A stretch of 64,000 bases of DNA from Pandoraea pneumonica (GCF_902459645.1 NZ_CABPSK010000002.1:372001-436000), one strand, 5' to 3'. Counted from the stretch's first letter, positions 36,192-44,989 are shown. Notes: generated by a model not told the origin, from the letters alone. Made by a program: numbers and translations.

Positions 36192-36351
36192 TGCGCCTCC
36201 TGTTGGTGCGCCGCGCCGTGGCGGCGCGCTGCGACGCACCGGTCTGCGCCGGGGCGTCTGTCTCCATAGTTGTCTCGTGACCGCGCGTTGGACCGGCGGC
36301 TGTTTTTTCGATAATGGCTGTTGCGGGGACTGCGGGTAAATCTGGTAAACC

Positions 36352-37449
36352 TCAGACGGTCGCGCCGATGAAATTGCGGCCGCGCGGACCGTCGAGGGCG
36401 GCGGCGATCATGGCGGTCGATTCCGGCTCGGTGACACCGTAGGCCGAAAACTCCGTCGCGACGCCCAACCCGTTCAGAAACGCGGTGAGCTTCTCGGGCG
36501 CGCCAGCGACGTCACCATCGAATACCTGCGCGAGCACTGCGTCACGATCGGCGCGTCGGCCAATGGCCAGACGCATCACGGCTGGTAGCGTGAACGAGCA
36601 CGCAATGCCGTGCGGCAGCCCGTGGCGGATCGTCATGTCGTACGAAATCGAATGGGCGAGGGCGGTCTTCGTATTCGAGAACGCCATGCCGGCGCGCAGC
36701 GCGGCCAACGCCGCATCACGGCGCAGTGCGGCGTCGTCGAGTGAGGCCATGAGCCGCGGCAGCACGCGCATCATGTCGCGCGCGGCCGTGACGGCGAAGG
36801 TGTCGGAAATCGGATTTGCGTTGACGTTCCAGATGGCTTCGAGGGCATGCGAGAGCGCGTCGAGGCCACTTTGCAACGTGACGGAGCGCGGCAACGAGCG
36901 CGCGAGCAGGGGATCGACGATGGCGGCTTCGGGCCACGTTTCGGGCAGATGCAGCGAGTATTTCTTGCGCTTTACGTGACGATCCCAGAGCGTGGCCCAC
37001 GGCGTGACTTCACTGCCGGTGCCTGCGGTCGTCGGTATTGTAATGAGGCGTTTGGTACGTGCCGGTTGGAACGTGCCACCGGCATCGAGCGCATCTACCA
37101 ACGTACTGAAGCGATCGTCGTCGCCCGCCACCATCAGCAGCTTGGCCGTGTCGAGCGCGCTGCCGCCGCCGAGTGCCACGATGACCTCGCATTGGCCGTA
37201 GCGACGCCAGAAGTCGCCGTACATCGGGGCCAGTTCGCGCACGTCGGGGTTCGGGCTGACTTGATCGATCACACCGGCGAGTCGGCTGCCAAGCAGGGCC
37301 TCGACTTGCCCCGTCATCCCCAGCGCACGGGCTTCTGGCATGGTGACCAGCACGGCGCGCCGCTGGCCGACGAGGGCTGGCAGACGGGCGAGGGCACCGT
37401 CGCCGAAATGGACGTCGACAGGGTTGTGAAAGCGCGAGCGATCAGTCAT
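36352..37449 (-). CDS. Iron-containing (group III) alcohol dehydrogenase
   Basis: The product is 365 aa from the ATG at 37449 (MTDRSRFHNPVDVHFGDGAL). The 37 codons before it are not family-like. NAD(P) binding is shown by ALGGGSALDTAKLL and TTAGTGSEVTPW. Metal ligands are Asp in AAIVDPLL and His in DALSHALEA and in MTIRHGLPHG. The length and the VDVHFGDGA start resemble the phosphonoacetaldehyde-reductase/PhpC-like branch, but the substrate is not assignable. It is possibly cotranscribed with the MHS transporter downstream. Confidence 0.88.
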   Translation of the reverse strand: MTDRSRFHNPVDVHFGDGALARLPALVGQRRAVLVTMPEARALGMTGQVEALLGSRLAGVIDQVSPNPDVRELAPMYGDFWRRYGQCEVIVALGGGSALDTAKLLMVAGDDDRFSTLVDALDAGGTFQPARTKRLITIPTTAGTGSEVTPWATLWDRHVKRKKYSLHLPETWPEAAIVDPLLARSLPRSVTLQSGLDALSHALEAIWNVNANPISDTFAVTAARDMMRVLPRLMASLDDAALRRDAALAALRAGMAFSNTKTALAHSISYDMTIRHGLPHGIACSFTLPAVMRLAIGRRADRDAVLAQVFDGDVAGAPEKLTAFLNGLGVATEFSAYGVTEPESTAMIAAALDGPRGRNFIGATV

Positions 37450-37629
37450 GGCAAATGGCGGGGACGATGCCGCACGTGTCGCTTCGCACCCTGCAAAGCG
37501 ATCGGTTGGCGAGAGGTTGTGCTGGAGTATGGTGAGCCCCGCTCCATACTTCAAATTCACATTTTTCTGTCGATGTATTGAGAAAAGCTATGAATTGGCC
37601 CGTGGCACGCGTAATACGGATGACCCGCT

Positions 37630-37727
37630 TGCGGTGAATAGCGAGGTTAATCGCCGCAGAATTTGCGGTGATTAAATTGCGTAGGCGGTGATTCTTCGCC
37701 ATAATCGCCGCATGGAACGCGGTGATT
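37630..37727. promoter_or_regulatory. Duplicated 44-bp three-box operator spanning the fic start codon
   Basis: Six copies of the 10-mer TGCGGTGATT are seen. Forward copies start at 37630, 37664, 37684 and 37718, and reverse copies (AATCGCCGCA) at 37649 and 37703. They form two units, 37630-37673 and 37684-37727, each forward-reverse-forward with starts at 0, +19 and +34, and offset by exactly 54 bp. The second unit covers the ATG and the first five codons of fic. At most one base per box differs. Binding would block both promoter and translation start. Confidence 0.8.
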
Positions 37728-38827
37728 GGCTCTATCTCTGGCAGGCCCCTGAATGGCCAGCAATGCGCTACGACATGGCGGTGTTAGCCCGTCCGCTTGC
37801 GCGCGTCAGTCGCGCACAGGGGCGGCTTTATGGCCGAATGGCGGATGTTGGGATGTCGCTGCGCGACGAGGCGAGTCTCGCGGCGCTGACGCAGGATGTC
37901 CTCAAGACCAGCGCAATCGAAGGTGAACAGCTCGACCCGGCATCGGTGCGCTCGTCCATCGCGCATCGGCTCGGTGTCGACATCGGTGCGTTGGCGCCCG
38001 TCGACCGACACGTCGAAGGCGTTGTGGAAATGATTCTCGACGCCACGCAGAACAGTGCCAAGCCCGTGACGCGCGAGCGACTCTTCGGTTGGCACGCCGC
38101 CCTTTTTCCGACTGGCTATTCGGGCATGTCGCGCATTTCCGTGGCGAACTGGCGCGACGACGCCAATGGGGCGATGCAAGTCGTCTCAGGTCCGCTCACC
38201 CGTCAGCGGGTGCATTACGAGGCTCCGCCCGCCGCAAGCATCGACGACGAAATGACTCGCTTTCTCGCCTGGCTGAATCATGAGTCGGACGAACTCGCCT
38301 TGATCAAGGCAGGACTTGCCCATTTTTGGTTTGTGACGCTGCACCCGTTCGACGATGGCAATGGACGAATCGCGCGCGCCATCGGCGATTTGCTGCTGGC
38401 TCGCGGAGACGGCAGTTCGCAGCGCTTTTATAGTTTGTCTGCGCAGATTCAGCGTGAGCGCAAGGGTTACTACGAAATTCTCGAACGAACCCAAAAGGGC
38501 ACGTTAGATGTCACTGCGTGGCTGCTGTGGTTCTACGATGCTCTGGAGCGTGCCATCGAGCATGCCGACAAGACGCTTGATTCGGTACTGCGTAAGGCGC
38601 ACCTGTGGCAGCAATGGGCGACGGTTGCGCTCAACACGCGACAGATCAAAGTGCTCAATCGGCTGCTCGACGGCTTCGAGGGCAAGCTCACGAACGCGAA
38701 ATGGGCGGCGCTCGCAAAGTGCTCGCCGGACACCGCATTGCGCGACATCACGGAATTGCTCGATCACGGCGTGCTGCGCAAAGGCAGTGGGGCCGGGCGC
38801 AATACGTCTTACGAGTTGGCGGACTGA
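37712..38827 (+). CDS. Fic-domain protein with inhibitory motif and C-terminal winged helix
   Basis: The product is 371 aa. Fic enzymes transfer AMP (or similar) from a nucleotide to hydroxyl side chains. The complete Fic motif HPFDDGNGRIAR is at 211-222. The class II auto-inhibitory motif [ST]xxxE[GN] is present as TSAIEG (T66, E70, G71) in the N-terminal DUF4172-like part. The last 65 residues (TNAKWAALAKCSPDTALRDI...ELLDHGVLRKGSGAGRNTSY) look like a winged helix-turn-helix, so the protein may bind DNA. No ribosome site is visible, and the start lies inside the operator array. Self-repression through the boxes is the simplest model. A terminator shared with uppP follows. Confidence 0.92.
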   Translation: MERGDWLYLWQAPEWPAMRYDMAVLARPLARVSRAQGRLYGRMADVGMSLRDEASLAALTQDVLKTSAIEGEQLDPASVRSSIAHRLGVDIGALAPVDRHVEGVVEMILDATQNSAKPVTRERLFGWHAALFPTGYSGMSRISVANWRDDANGAMQVVSGPLTRQRVHYEAPPAASIDDEMTRFLAWLNHESDELALIKAGLAHFWFVTLHPFDDGNGRIARAIGDLLLARGDGSSQRFYSLSAQIQRERKGYYEILERTQKGTLDVTAWLLWFYDALERAIEHADKTLDSVLRKAHLWQQWATVALNTRQIKVLNRLLDGFEGKLTNAKWAALAKCSPDTALRDITELLDHGVLRKGSGAGRNTSYELAD

Positions 38828-38861
38828 TTTCGTCCTTGTGTGCGGCACGCGCGTCAACGAC

Positions 38862-38888
38862 AAAGGCCGGTGCGAAGCACCGGCCTTT
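38862..38888. terminator. Bidirectional terminator between fic and uppP
   Basis: AAAGGCCGGTGC-GAA-GCACCGGCCTTT has A-rich and T-rich flanks. It serves the convergent fic and uppP genes. Confidence 0.85.
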
Positions 38889-38910
38889 TACCTTTAAGCG
38901 CACGAGTACG

Positions 38911-39765
38911 TCAGTTCAGGTACTGGCTCGAGAACAGCACCACGACCGATGCCACGAGGCAGTAAATGCCGAACAGGTACCAGCGGCCGTGCTCCAGCCA
39001 GCGCGAGAGCCAGCGCAGCGCGATCAAACCGGCGAAGAAGCTGAACAACATGCCCACGAGACACGGCGTGAGTACCGCCATGAAGTGCCCCGAGAACGCT
39101 TGCGTCGCGCCGGATTTGTACAGGCGGTAGGCTTCTTTGACGATCACGGGCGGCGTGAGCACCACCGCCAGCGCAAAGCTGAATTCCTCGACGCGAATCT
39201 TGTCGAGCCCGCGCAGCATACCGGTCGAGATCGTCGAACCCGAACGCGAGAAGCCACGGAACGGCAGGCACACGCCCTGCACCGCGCCGATCCACGCCGA
39301 GTCGGCCGCCCGCATCGGACGATCGCCCATCGGCGGGCGCTTGCGGCCCGAGATCAGGATCAAAATGCCCGCCATCGCGAGACCCGCCGAGATGATGTAC
39401 AGATTGCCGAACAGATGCTCGATCTCGGAGTGCTGCGTGCCCCGCATCAGTACCTTCTCGATGAACAGCATCAACGCGATACCGATCACGCCGGTGAACG
39501 CCGTGGCGACGATCACTTGCTTGGCGTTGTGAATGAAATCCCGTCGCGACGAGAAATAACGCTCGCGCCACGATTTCCAGAAATACACGATCACCGCCAG
39601 CATCGTGCCGGTGTGCAGCATTACCAGCAGCAACGTCATCTCGGGGGCGGTCGGGTCGAGGCCCATCAGCTTCTCGGCCATGATGACGTGTGCAGAACTA
39701 GAAACGGGCAACAACTCCGCCACGCCCTGCACAATCGCGAGCACCAGCACTTGCAAATAGTCCAT
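38911..39765 (-). CDS. uppP: Undecaprenyl-diphosphate phosphatase (BacA family)
   Basis: The product is 284 aa from the ATG at 39765 with AAGGA six bases upstream. The integral membrane enzyme regenerates undecaprenyl phosphate for cell-wall synthesis, and loss or gain changes bacitracin sensitivity. Both family motifs are present: GVAELLPVSSSAH near the N-terminus and GFSRSGSTISTGMLRGLD in the middle. About eight membrane segments are predicted. It is a single gene; metY is upstream on the same strand but 238 bp away and behind a terminator. Confidence 0.96.
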   Translation of the reverse strand: MDYLQVLVLAIVQGVAELLPVSSSAHVIMAEKLMGLDPTAPEMTLLLVMLHTGTMLAVIVYFWKSWRERYFSSRRDFIHNAKQVIVATAFTGVIGIALMLFIEKVLMRGTQHSEIEHLFGNLYIISAGLAMAGILILISGRKRPPMGDRPMRAADSAWIGAVQGVCLPFRGFSRSGSTISTGMLRGLDKIRVEEFSFALAVVLTPPVIVKEAYRLYKSGATQAFSGHFMAVLTPCLVGMLFSFFAGLIALRWLSRWLEHGRWYLFGIYCLVASVVVLFSSQYLN

Positions 39766-39936
39766 GCGCAATCCTTGGGAAATGGGCAAGCACACTACGC
39801 TGTCATCATGTCTTTTTTGTGACAGTCATATGACGGCGTCGCCGATCCCTGCCCCGACCGGCTGCCGCGCATGATAACCCGTCAGAATTGGCTTTGAATG
39901 AGGGCTTTGCCGGGCCGCCCAGCCGCTGCGGAAACG

Positions 39937-39966
39937 ACAACGGGCGACGTTGCCGCCGCCCGTTGT
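39937..39966 (-). terminator. Terminator after metY
   Basis: ACAACGGGCG and CGCCCGTTGT arms flank a 10-nt loop and are followed by CGTTTC in the leftward direction. The U-run is short. Confidence 0.55.
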
Positions 39967-40003
39967 ACCTGCCGGAACCGCGCAGGAAATGATCGGGATG
40001 TAC

Positions 40004-41323
40004 TTACGTCCGCGCGAGTGCCTGATCCAGATCGGCCAGCAAGTCGTCGATGTGTTCGATACCGATCGACAGGCGCACCGTTTCTTCACTCACGCCCGCC
40101 TTACGCAGTTCCTCGGGCGAGAGTTGGCGGTGCGTGGTCGACGCCGGGTGGGTCGCCAGCGACTTGGCGTCGCCAATGTTCACCAGGCGCGTGAAGAGTT
40201 GCAGGGCGTCTTGGAATGCCGCGCCGCCCGTACGACCACCTTTCACACCAAACGTCAGAATGCCCGGGCCGCGGCCCGACAGGTACTTCTGCACGAGTGC
40301 GTTGTCGGGATGCTCCGGCAGACCGGCGTAATTCACCCATTCCACCTTCGGGTGCTTCTTGAGGAACTGAGCGACTTTCAGCGCGTTCTCGGTAATGCGG
40401 TCCAAACGCAGCGCCAGCGTCTCGATACCCTGCAAGATCTGGAAGGCGTTGAACGGCGAGATGGCCGCGCCCGTGTTGCGCAGCGGCACGACGCGCGCAC
40501 GTCCGATGTAGGCCGCCGGTCCGAAGGCTTCCGTATAAACCACGCCGTGATAGCTCACATCCGGCTCGTTCAGGCGCTTGAAGCGGGTCTTATGCTCGGC
40601 CCACGGGAATTTGCCGGAGTCGACGATGGCGCCGCCCAAGCTCGTGCCGTGGCCGCCGAGGTATTTGGTGAGCGAGTGCACGACGATATCGGCACCGTGC
40701 TCGAACGGACGCAGCAGATAGGGCGACGGCACGGTGTTGTCGATGATGAGCGGAATGCCGTGGCGGTGCGCGATCTCGGCGAGCTTGGCGATGTCAGTGA
40801 TGTTGCCGAGCGGGTTGCCCACAGACTCGGCGAAGATCGCCTTGGTGCGCTCGTCGATCAGCGGCTCGAACGATTCGGGCTCGCGCGGATCGGCAAAGCG
40901 CGTGGTGATGCCCGAGAGCGGCAGCGTGTGAGCGAGCAGGTTGTACGTGCCGCCGTACAGCGTGCTGGCCGACACGATGTTGTCGCCTGCCTCGGCAATG
41001 GTCTGAATCGCGTAGGCGACGGCCGCTTGACCCGATGCGAGGGCCAGGGCTGCCACACCGCCTTCGAGGGCCGCGACGCGCTGTTCCAGCACGTCCTGCG
41101 TCGGATTCATGATGCGCGTGTAGATGTTGCCGGGCACCTTCAGATCGAACAGGTCGGCACCGTGCTGCGTGTCGTCGAACGCGTAGGCCACGGTCTGATA
41201 AATCGGTACGGCCACGGCGCGCGTGGTCGGATCGGGGCGGTAGCCGCCGTGCACAGCCAGCGTCTCGAGGCGCCAGTTCGGGGCTTGTGCAGCGTCTTCT
41301 GCCGGTTGCGTCTTCTCGGTCAT
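40004..41323 (-). CDS. metY: O-acetylhomoserine sulfhydrylase / aminocarboxypropyltransferase
   Basis: The product is 439 aa from the ATG at 41323 (GGAGA eight bases upstream). A PLP enzyme of the Cys/Met-metabolism gamma family, it makes homocysteine from O-acetylhomoserine and sulfide. The Schiff-base Lys is in [44 protein letters not shown] at the N-terminus and [20 protein letters not shown] are typical. The length, with its roughly 50-residue insert, favours MetY over cystathionine gamma-synthase. A 6-bp hairpin (CGTTCC...GGAACG, 41352-41369) lies in the leader. I found no SAM riboswitch pattern there. Confidence 0.94.
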   Translation of the reverse strand: MTEKTQPAEDAAQAPNWRLETLAVHGGYRPDPTTRAVAVPIYQTVAYAFDDTQHGADLFDLKVPGNIYTRIMNPTQDVLEQRVAALEGGVAALALASGQAAVAYAIQTIAEAGDNIVSASTLYGGTYNLLAHTLPLSGITTRFADPREPESFEPLIDERTKAIFAESVGNPLGNITDIAKLAEIAHRHGIPLIIDNTVPSPYLLRPFEHGADIVVHSLTKYLGGHGTSLGGAIVDSGKFPWAEHKTRFKRLNEPDVSYHGVVYTEAFGPAAYIGRARVVPLRNTGAAISPFNAFQILQGIETLALRLDRITENALKVAQFLKKHPKVEWVNYAGLPEHPDNALVQKYLSGRGPGILTFGVKGGRTGGAAFQDALQLFTRLVNIGDAKSLATHPASTTHRQLSPEELRKAGVSEETVRLSIGIEHIDDLLADLDQALART

Positions 41324-41585
41324 GTCGTTTGTCTCCGGATAAACATGACGTTCCATACACGGAACGGGTTGATGAGCAGGTTGGAAGCAGGTCGATGTTG
41401 CTTAGGTATCCGATGACATTCTAATGGGCCGCTCCGGCGCCGCTTATCTCCGATCGGCACATGCTTAGCGCCGTGTGCGCCCAACCATTCGTAATATGAC
41501 GCGCGCAGGTGCTTACGTTTGGCGTCGATACGGCTGGATATACTCGATTCACCCTGTATTCGCCCTGCTCCGGAGTCGCACGGTC

Positions 41586-42577
41586 ATGATGGTTCGTTCC
41601 GCACGCATTACCCGCTTCAGTGCCCGCTTCAGTGCCCGGTTCAGTGTCCGGTTCAGTGTCCGCTACGGTGCCCGCGCGGTGGCCCGCTGTGCGTTGATGC
41701 TCGCTGTCGTTGCCGGAGGATGGTCGGCGGCCGCGCACGCGCAAGAGAAGGTGAGCATCGCGTCGCTGGACACCGACAACTCCGGTAAGCCGGTGATGCT
41801 CGATGCTTATCTCTTTCGGGCGACCAACGCCAACGGGCCGACGCCCGCCGTCGTGTTTATGCACGGCTGCAATGGGATGCTGACGCGCAAAGGCAAGATC
41901 GACAGCCGTGAGCTCGACTGGGCGCATCGGTTCAATGCGCTGGGCTACACGGTGCTGGCGGTCGATAGCTTTACTTCGCGCGGACAAGCCAGCGAGTGCC
42001 GGGGTGGGGGAGATGTGCGACCGTCGGTGGAGCGCCCGCGTGACGCGTATGGGGCGCTGCGGTATTTGCAGCAGTTGCCTGGTATCGCGCCGAACCGCAT
42101 CGCACTGATGGGCTGGTCGCATGGCGGCGGCACGGTGTTGTTCTCGGTGGGGCCGAGAGGTCCGGGTCAGGCATCGGTAGCGACGTCTGCCGCCGTTGCC
42201 TCGGCTCCCGTCACTGCGCCGGATTTCGCTGCGGCGGTCGCCTTTCTCCGGGCTGGTGCAACACGAAGGCGCAGGGGGCGGATTGGATGACGCGTATCCC
42301 CGTGCTGGTGTTGATCGGTGCTGACGATGTGTGGTCCAAGCCGGTGCCCTGTGACGCTTTCATCAAGGACGTCACCGCCAAGGGCGCGCCCGTGACCTTC
42401 CACATGTATCCGGGCGCGTATCACGACTTCGATTACCCGAACCTGCCGTTGCGCTCGCGCCCCGAGTTCACCAACCCCAAAACGCATATCGTGCCGATCA
42501 CCGGCACGCAGCCGGAAGCGCGCGACGACGCCATCGAACGCGTCACGGCATTTCTTGCGAAGGTTTTTGCTTCCTGA
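41586..42577 (+). pseudogene. Dienelactone-hydrolase family alpha/beta hydrolase, frameshifted
   Basis: The frame from 41586 encodes a signal peptide (ALMLAVVAGGWSAAAHA), the core VVFMHGCNGML and the nucleophile elbow GWSHGGG. It then runs into an unrelated Arg-rich tail and stops at 42290. The rest of the enzyme continues in another frame up to 42577: CNTKAQGADW, then IPVLVLIGADDVW with the Asp, then YPGAYHDFDYP with the His. The expected TTC-TAT-CCG-GGC-TGG is one base short near 42248-42256, so a 1-nt deletion (or a sequencing error) splits the gene. All three catalytic residues survive across the two frames. The start at 41586 or 41589 follows CGGAG at about 10 bases. Confidence 0.75.
41613..41672 (+). 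repeat. Five 12-bp tandem repeats in the hydrolase N-terminus
   Basis: CG(C/G)TTCAGTG(C/T)C is repeated at 41613, 41625, 41637, 41649 and, diverged, 41661. It encodes the (A/V)RFS repeats before the signal peptide. In-frame copy-number change would alter the length of the basic n-region. Confidence 0.8.
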
Positions 42578-42665
42578 TGTTTGGGGGCTTCCGATTCGGT
42601 GCCAAATCTCGATGATCTGAGGCAGAGGCCCGCCACTCGGGCCTTTGCGGGCGATTAGGGCCAGG

Positions 42666-42910
42666 TTGTGCACTGGGTATCCACAGGATAATCACCGCAA
42701 AACCCCAGTATTTCCACAGGAAATCCACAGGGAAATGCCGAGTTGTCCATGGCATATCCACAGCCTGTGCACGGCTTATCCACGGGATATCCACCGGAAA
42801 TTGCCCACTTATCCCGGTGTTATCCCGAGGGTATCCCTTGACTGTCCACAGACTTATCCCCGGCCCGGTCACAGCTTATTCACCGGGTTATCGACAGACT
42901 TGTCCACAGG
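42666..42910 (+). repeat. Tandem array of about 22 degenerate DnaA-box-like 11-mers
   Basis: The consensus TTATCCACAGG repeats head to tail in one orientation, with unit starts at 42666, 42677, 42688 and so on every 11 bp. Three 12-bp steps occur near the end (42854, 42888, 42900). Best units are ATATCCACAGC (42754), TTATCCACGGG (42776), TTATCGACAGA (42888) and TTGTCCACAGG (42900), each 8/9 to the DnaA box TTATCCACA. A few units (for example 42699, 42732, 42798) are badly decayed. Spacing close to one helical turn places all sites on one face. No dnaA, dnaN, parAB or rep gene is near. It could be a DnaA-titration site, an iteron-like element or a decayed satellite. The rest of 42578-43065 holds only the terminator at 42953-42980. 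Confidence 0.75.
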
Positions 42911-42952
42911 GGTTGGCCGACGTGCCACGGGATGTGACGTGCGCACAAAACA

Positions 42953-42980
42953 AAATCGGCCGCTAAATTGCGGCCGATTT
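42953..42980 (-). terminator. Terminator of the DUF4148-like gene
   Basis: AAATCGGCCGC-TAAATT-GCGGCCGATTT is followed in the leftward direction by TGTTTTG. It lies 86 bp after the stop of the gene at 43066-43368. Confidence 0.8.
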
Positions 42981-43065
42981 GTCATCGGTAGTGCTGGGTG
43001 ACCGAAGCCCGGAGTCGCAGCGTGCCTAAGTCAGGCACCGGCTCACGGACATAGGCCACATGCGA

Positions 43066-43368
43066 TTAGCTGCCGAAGTAAGTGCTACCTGCGCTGGCAA
43101 CGTTGGTCACCGAACCTGCCATCACCGGCTGTGCAGCACCACCCACCTTAGCAACCGTCGTCGGGTAGACCGAGTCGTGTTGTTCGAGCAGACCAGCTTG
43201 TTGGGCTTGGATCAGTTCCGTACGGACCTGTGCGCGGCTCAAGGCGCTAGTTTGCGGAACCCATGCGAATTCCGAAGGACCTTCGAACGCGTCGCTAGCA
43301 AAGGCCGAACCGGCCGACACAGCAAGCATTGCGGAAACCAGAGCCGAGGTAATAAGAGTGCGCTTCAT
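43066..43368 (-). CDS. DUF4148-like secreted small protein
   Basis: The product is 100 aa, with AGGAG eight bases before the ATG and the signal peptide SALVSAMLAVSAGSAFA. The DUF4148 pattern is seen as LSRAQVRTELIQAQQAGLL. The end NVASAGSTYFGS shares AGSxYFG with the secreted protein at 34530-34778, and the first half resembles that at 33341-33658. It links the two kinds of small exported protein in this window. It is monocistronic, with a terminator downstream that separates it from the DnaA-box-like array. Function unknown. Confidence 0.82.
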   Translation of the reverse strand: MKRTLITSALVSAMLAVSAGSAFASDAFEGPSEFAWVPQTSALSRAQVRTELIQAQQAGLLEQHDSVYPTTVAKVGGAAQPVMAGSVTNVASAGSTYFGS

Positions 43369-43617
43369 GATGTTTTCTCCTGTCGTTTGAACGTTGGCGG
43401 TGTTCGCTTTTTCGTTTCACCGTCGACAGTTGCAGTCTATTGCCGCCATCAATCGCAATAAAGTCGATAATTGTCTATTTTGAATTGCTATTTCAGAAAT
43501 AATGTGTGCAAGCCAAGCAGGGCGTGCAAACGACACCGCCGCCCGGGCGTGAGCCTCGGGCGGCGGTGGGAGACGCGATCAGCGGAAAACGCCTTAGCGG
43601 CTTAACGACTTGACGGC

Positions 43618-44040
43618 TTAAGCGTCGTCGTCGAGCCAGGGCACTTCCACATCGGTCAGGAACGCGACCATGGCGAGCGGGCGGGCTTCGTGATGGCCAA
43701 GCTTGCCATCGGCGCGATGCCACTCGACTTGGAACGTCTCGGGATACTTGTCGGCGCGAAGCTGCACGGTGCGCAGTTCTTCTTCGTCAGCCTCTTCGAT
43801 GGGGCCATCGAACGACAGCACCAGCGACTGCGGCCAAACGCCGTCTTCCGGGTCGTAAATCTTGTCGCCACCCGGCACGTCCACAACGGCGTCGACGCCG
43901 ATCGTCTTCGACGCTGCCACAATCATCTCGCCAAGCGCGCGCAGCAAGGCAGTGGCGCGCGCGGAATTGATCTGACGCATGGCAAGGTCGCCGCGTGTCA
44001 GGGCTTGTTCCAGCTTGGGATCGGTTTTTTGTTTGGTCAT
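43618..44040 (-). CDS. Hypothetical cytosolic protein
   Basis: The product is 140 aa from the ATG at 44040 (GAGGA five bases upstream). I do not recognise the family. An N-terminal helical part (TKQKTDPKLEQALTRGDLAMRQINSARATALLRALGEMI) is followed by a beta-rich acidic part (GVWPQSLVLSFDGPIEEADEEELRTVQLRADKYPETFQVEWHRADG) ending WLDDDA. No signal peptide or membrane segment is seen. It is a single gene, divergent from the DUF2288 gene. TAA/TAG-rich short repeats follow its stop. Confidence 0.75.
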   Translation of the reverse strand: MTKQKTDPKLEQALTRGDLAMRQINSARATALLRALGEMIVAASKTIGVDAVVDVPGGDKIYDPEDGVWPQSLVLSFDGPIEEADEEELRTVQLRADKYPETFQVEWHRADGKLGHHEARPLAMVAFLTDVEVPWLDDDA

Positions 44041-44227
44041 GCGGGTCCTCGGTAAAACGTTAGTCACCACGCAGCGCGGCGAGTGATGCCACTTCCGACT
44101 CCAGCGGCGTGCGTGGGGTTCCGATGCTACCACCGTCGCGCGCGCCGGGGCGCATTACAATGCGGCTTTCGTCATTTGTCTTACCCCGGGTGCAGCCAAT
44201 TCCTAGCGCGCACCGTCTGGAGCCGTC

Positions 44228-44572
44228 ATGGATTCGCCCAAGCAAGATCAAGCCCCCCAAGCCAACCCCCACGCTGCCAGCGAGACGTATACGCGTTTGC
44301 TCGGCGAGACCGCCAAAATCGACTGGAAGGATCTGGAGTCGTTTTTCGCGCGCGGCGTGCTGCTGTACGTGGCACCGGGCGTCGATCTCGTGTCGGTCGC
44401 CGAAGCCGTGGCCAACGACGATACGCCGGTCGTCACGCAGTGGCTCTCGTCGGGCATGGTCGAACGCATGCAAGCCGAACAGGCCAGCGATTTTGCCGCG
44501 CGCACGCCCGAGTTGTGGGCCGTCGTCGTGGCCCCGTGGGTGCTCGTTCAGGAACGCTCAGTTACTCCGTAA
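44228..44572 (+). CDS. DUF2288 family protein
   Basis: The product is 114 aa. It matches the DUF2288 pattern: ETAKIDWKDLESFFARGVLLYV near the N-terminus and ELWAVVVAPWVLVQE at the C-terminus. It is a small cytosolic protein of unknown function. Its last 11 bp overlap the convergent gene at 44562-44936. The first 20 residues are a Gln/Ala/Pro-rich extension. Confidence 0.85.
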   Translation: MDSPKQDQAPQANPHAASETYTRLLGETAKIDWKDLESFFARGVLLYVAPGVDLVSVAEAVANDDTPVVTQWLSSGMVERMQAEQASDFAARTPELWAVVVAPWVLVQERSVTP

Positions 44573-44936
44573 TTCCCGCTTCGTGCAGGCGTCGCGTGCA
44601 GTCTTCCAACAAGTCTTGCGCGACGGCCGACGCATACGCGTAGTCCGCGTCGAGCGACTCCGTCATCTCGTGCGCGGTGTACAAGCCAGCTTCGCGAGAG
44701 AGCGTGCCGGCCAGTTCGCGCGCAAAGTCGTCACTCAATTCCGAAAGCACACGCCGCTCGGCCATCGGCAATTGCAGCTTCGAGCGCGAGAGCCAGAGTT
44801 GCGCGAGCGAGGCTCCCTGCTTGTCGGTCATCCACTGTCCGTGTTCGTAATACGCCGACAGCCGCTCGGCGGTCAGCGCGAACAGTAGCGCACGACGGGT
44901 GTTGAAGTTCAGACGAATCGGTGTGGGTTCCGGCAT
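44562..44936 (-). CDS. Hypothetical helical protein
   Basis: The product is 124 aa from the ATG at 44936. I do not recognise a family. It is mainly helical and charged (RALLFALTAERLSAYYEHGQWMTDK, ERRVLSELSDDFARELAGTLSREAG, AVAQDLLEDCTRRLHEAG), with no export signal. Its 3' end overlaps the DUF2288 gene on the other strand by 11 bp. It follows a LysR gene on the same strand after 53 bp and may share its transcript. Confidence 0.7.
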   Translation of the reverse strand: MPEPTPIRLNFNTRRALLFALTAERLSAYYEHGQWMTDKQGASLAQLWLSRSKLQLPMAERRVLSELSDDFARELAGTLSREAGLYTAHEMTESLDADYAYASAVAQDLLEDCTRRLHEAGITE

Positions 44937-44989
44937 GACGGGTGCACTCTCTGATAGATGGGGAGCAAGGGCGCGAGGGCGCAAAGGTA

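Noticed and set aside
37630-37727. The fic-upstream boxes as a CRISPR or transposon end
   Set aside because: Units are only 10 bp in alternating orientation with fixed spacing, overlap the gene start, and no cas or transposase gene is near.
41324-41420. SAM riboswitch in the metY leader
   Set aside because: Only a 6-bp hairpin is visible. I could not match the conserved SAM-II or SAM-I core sequences.
42666-42910. The array as the chromosomal origin or as a CRISPR array
   Set aside because: There are no replication genes, no AT-rich unwinding element and no perfect DnaA box nearby. Units are contiguous with no spacers, so it is not CRISPR.
42543-43001. Open frames on both strands through the 11-bp repeat array, with an apparent 11-residue protein repeat
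   Set aside because: An 11-bp period automatically gives an 11-residue period in every frame. There is no ribosome site, and the repeats are better explained as DNA sites.
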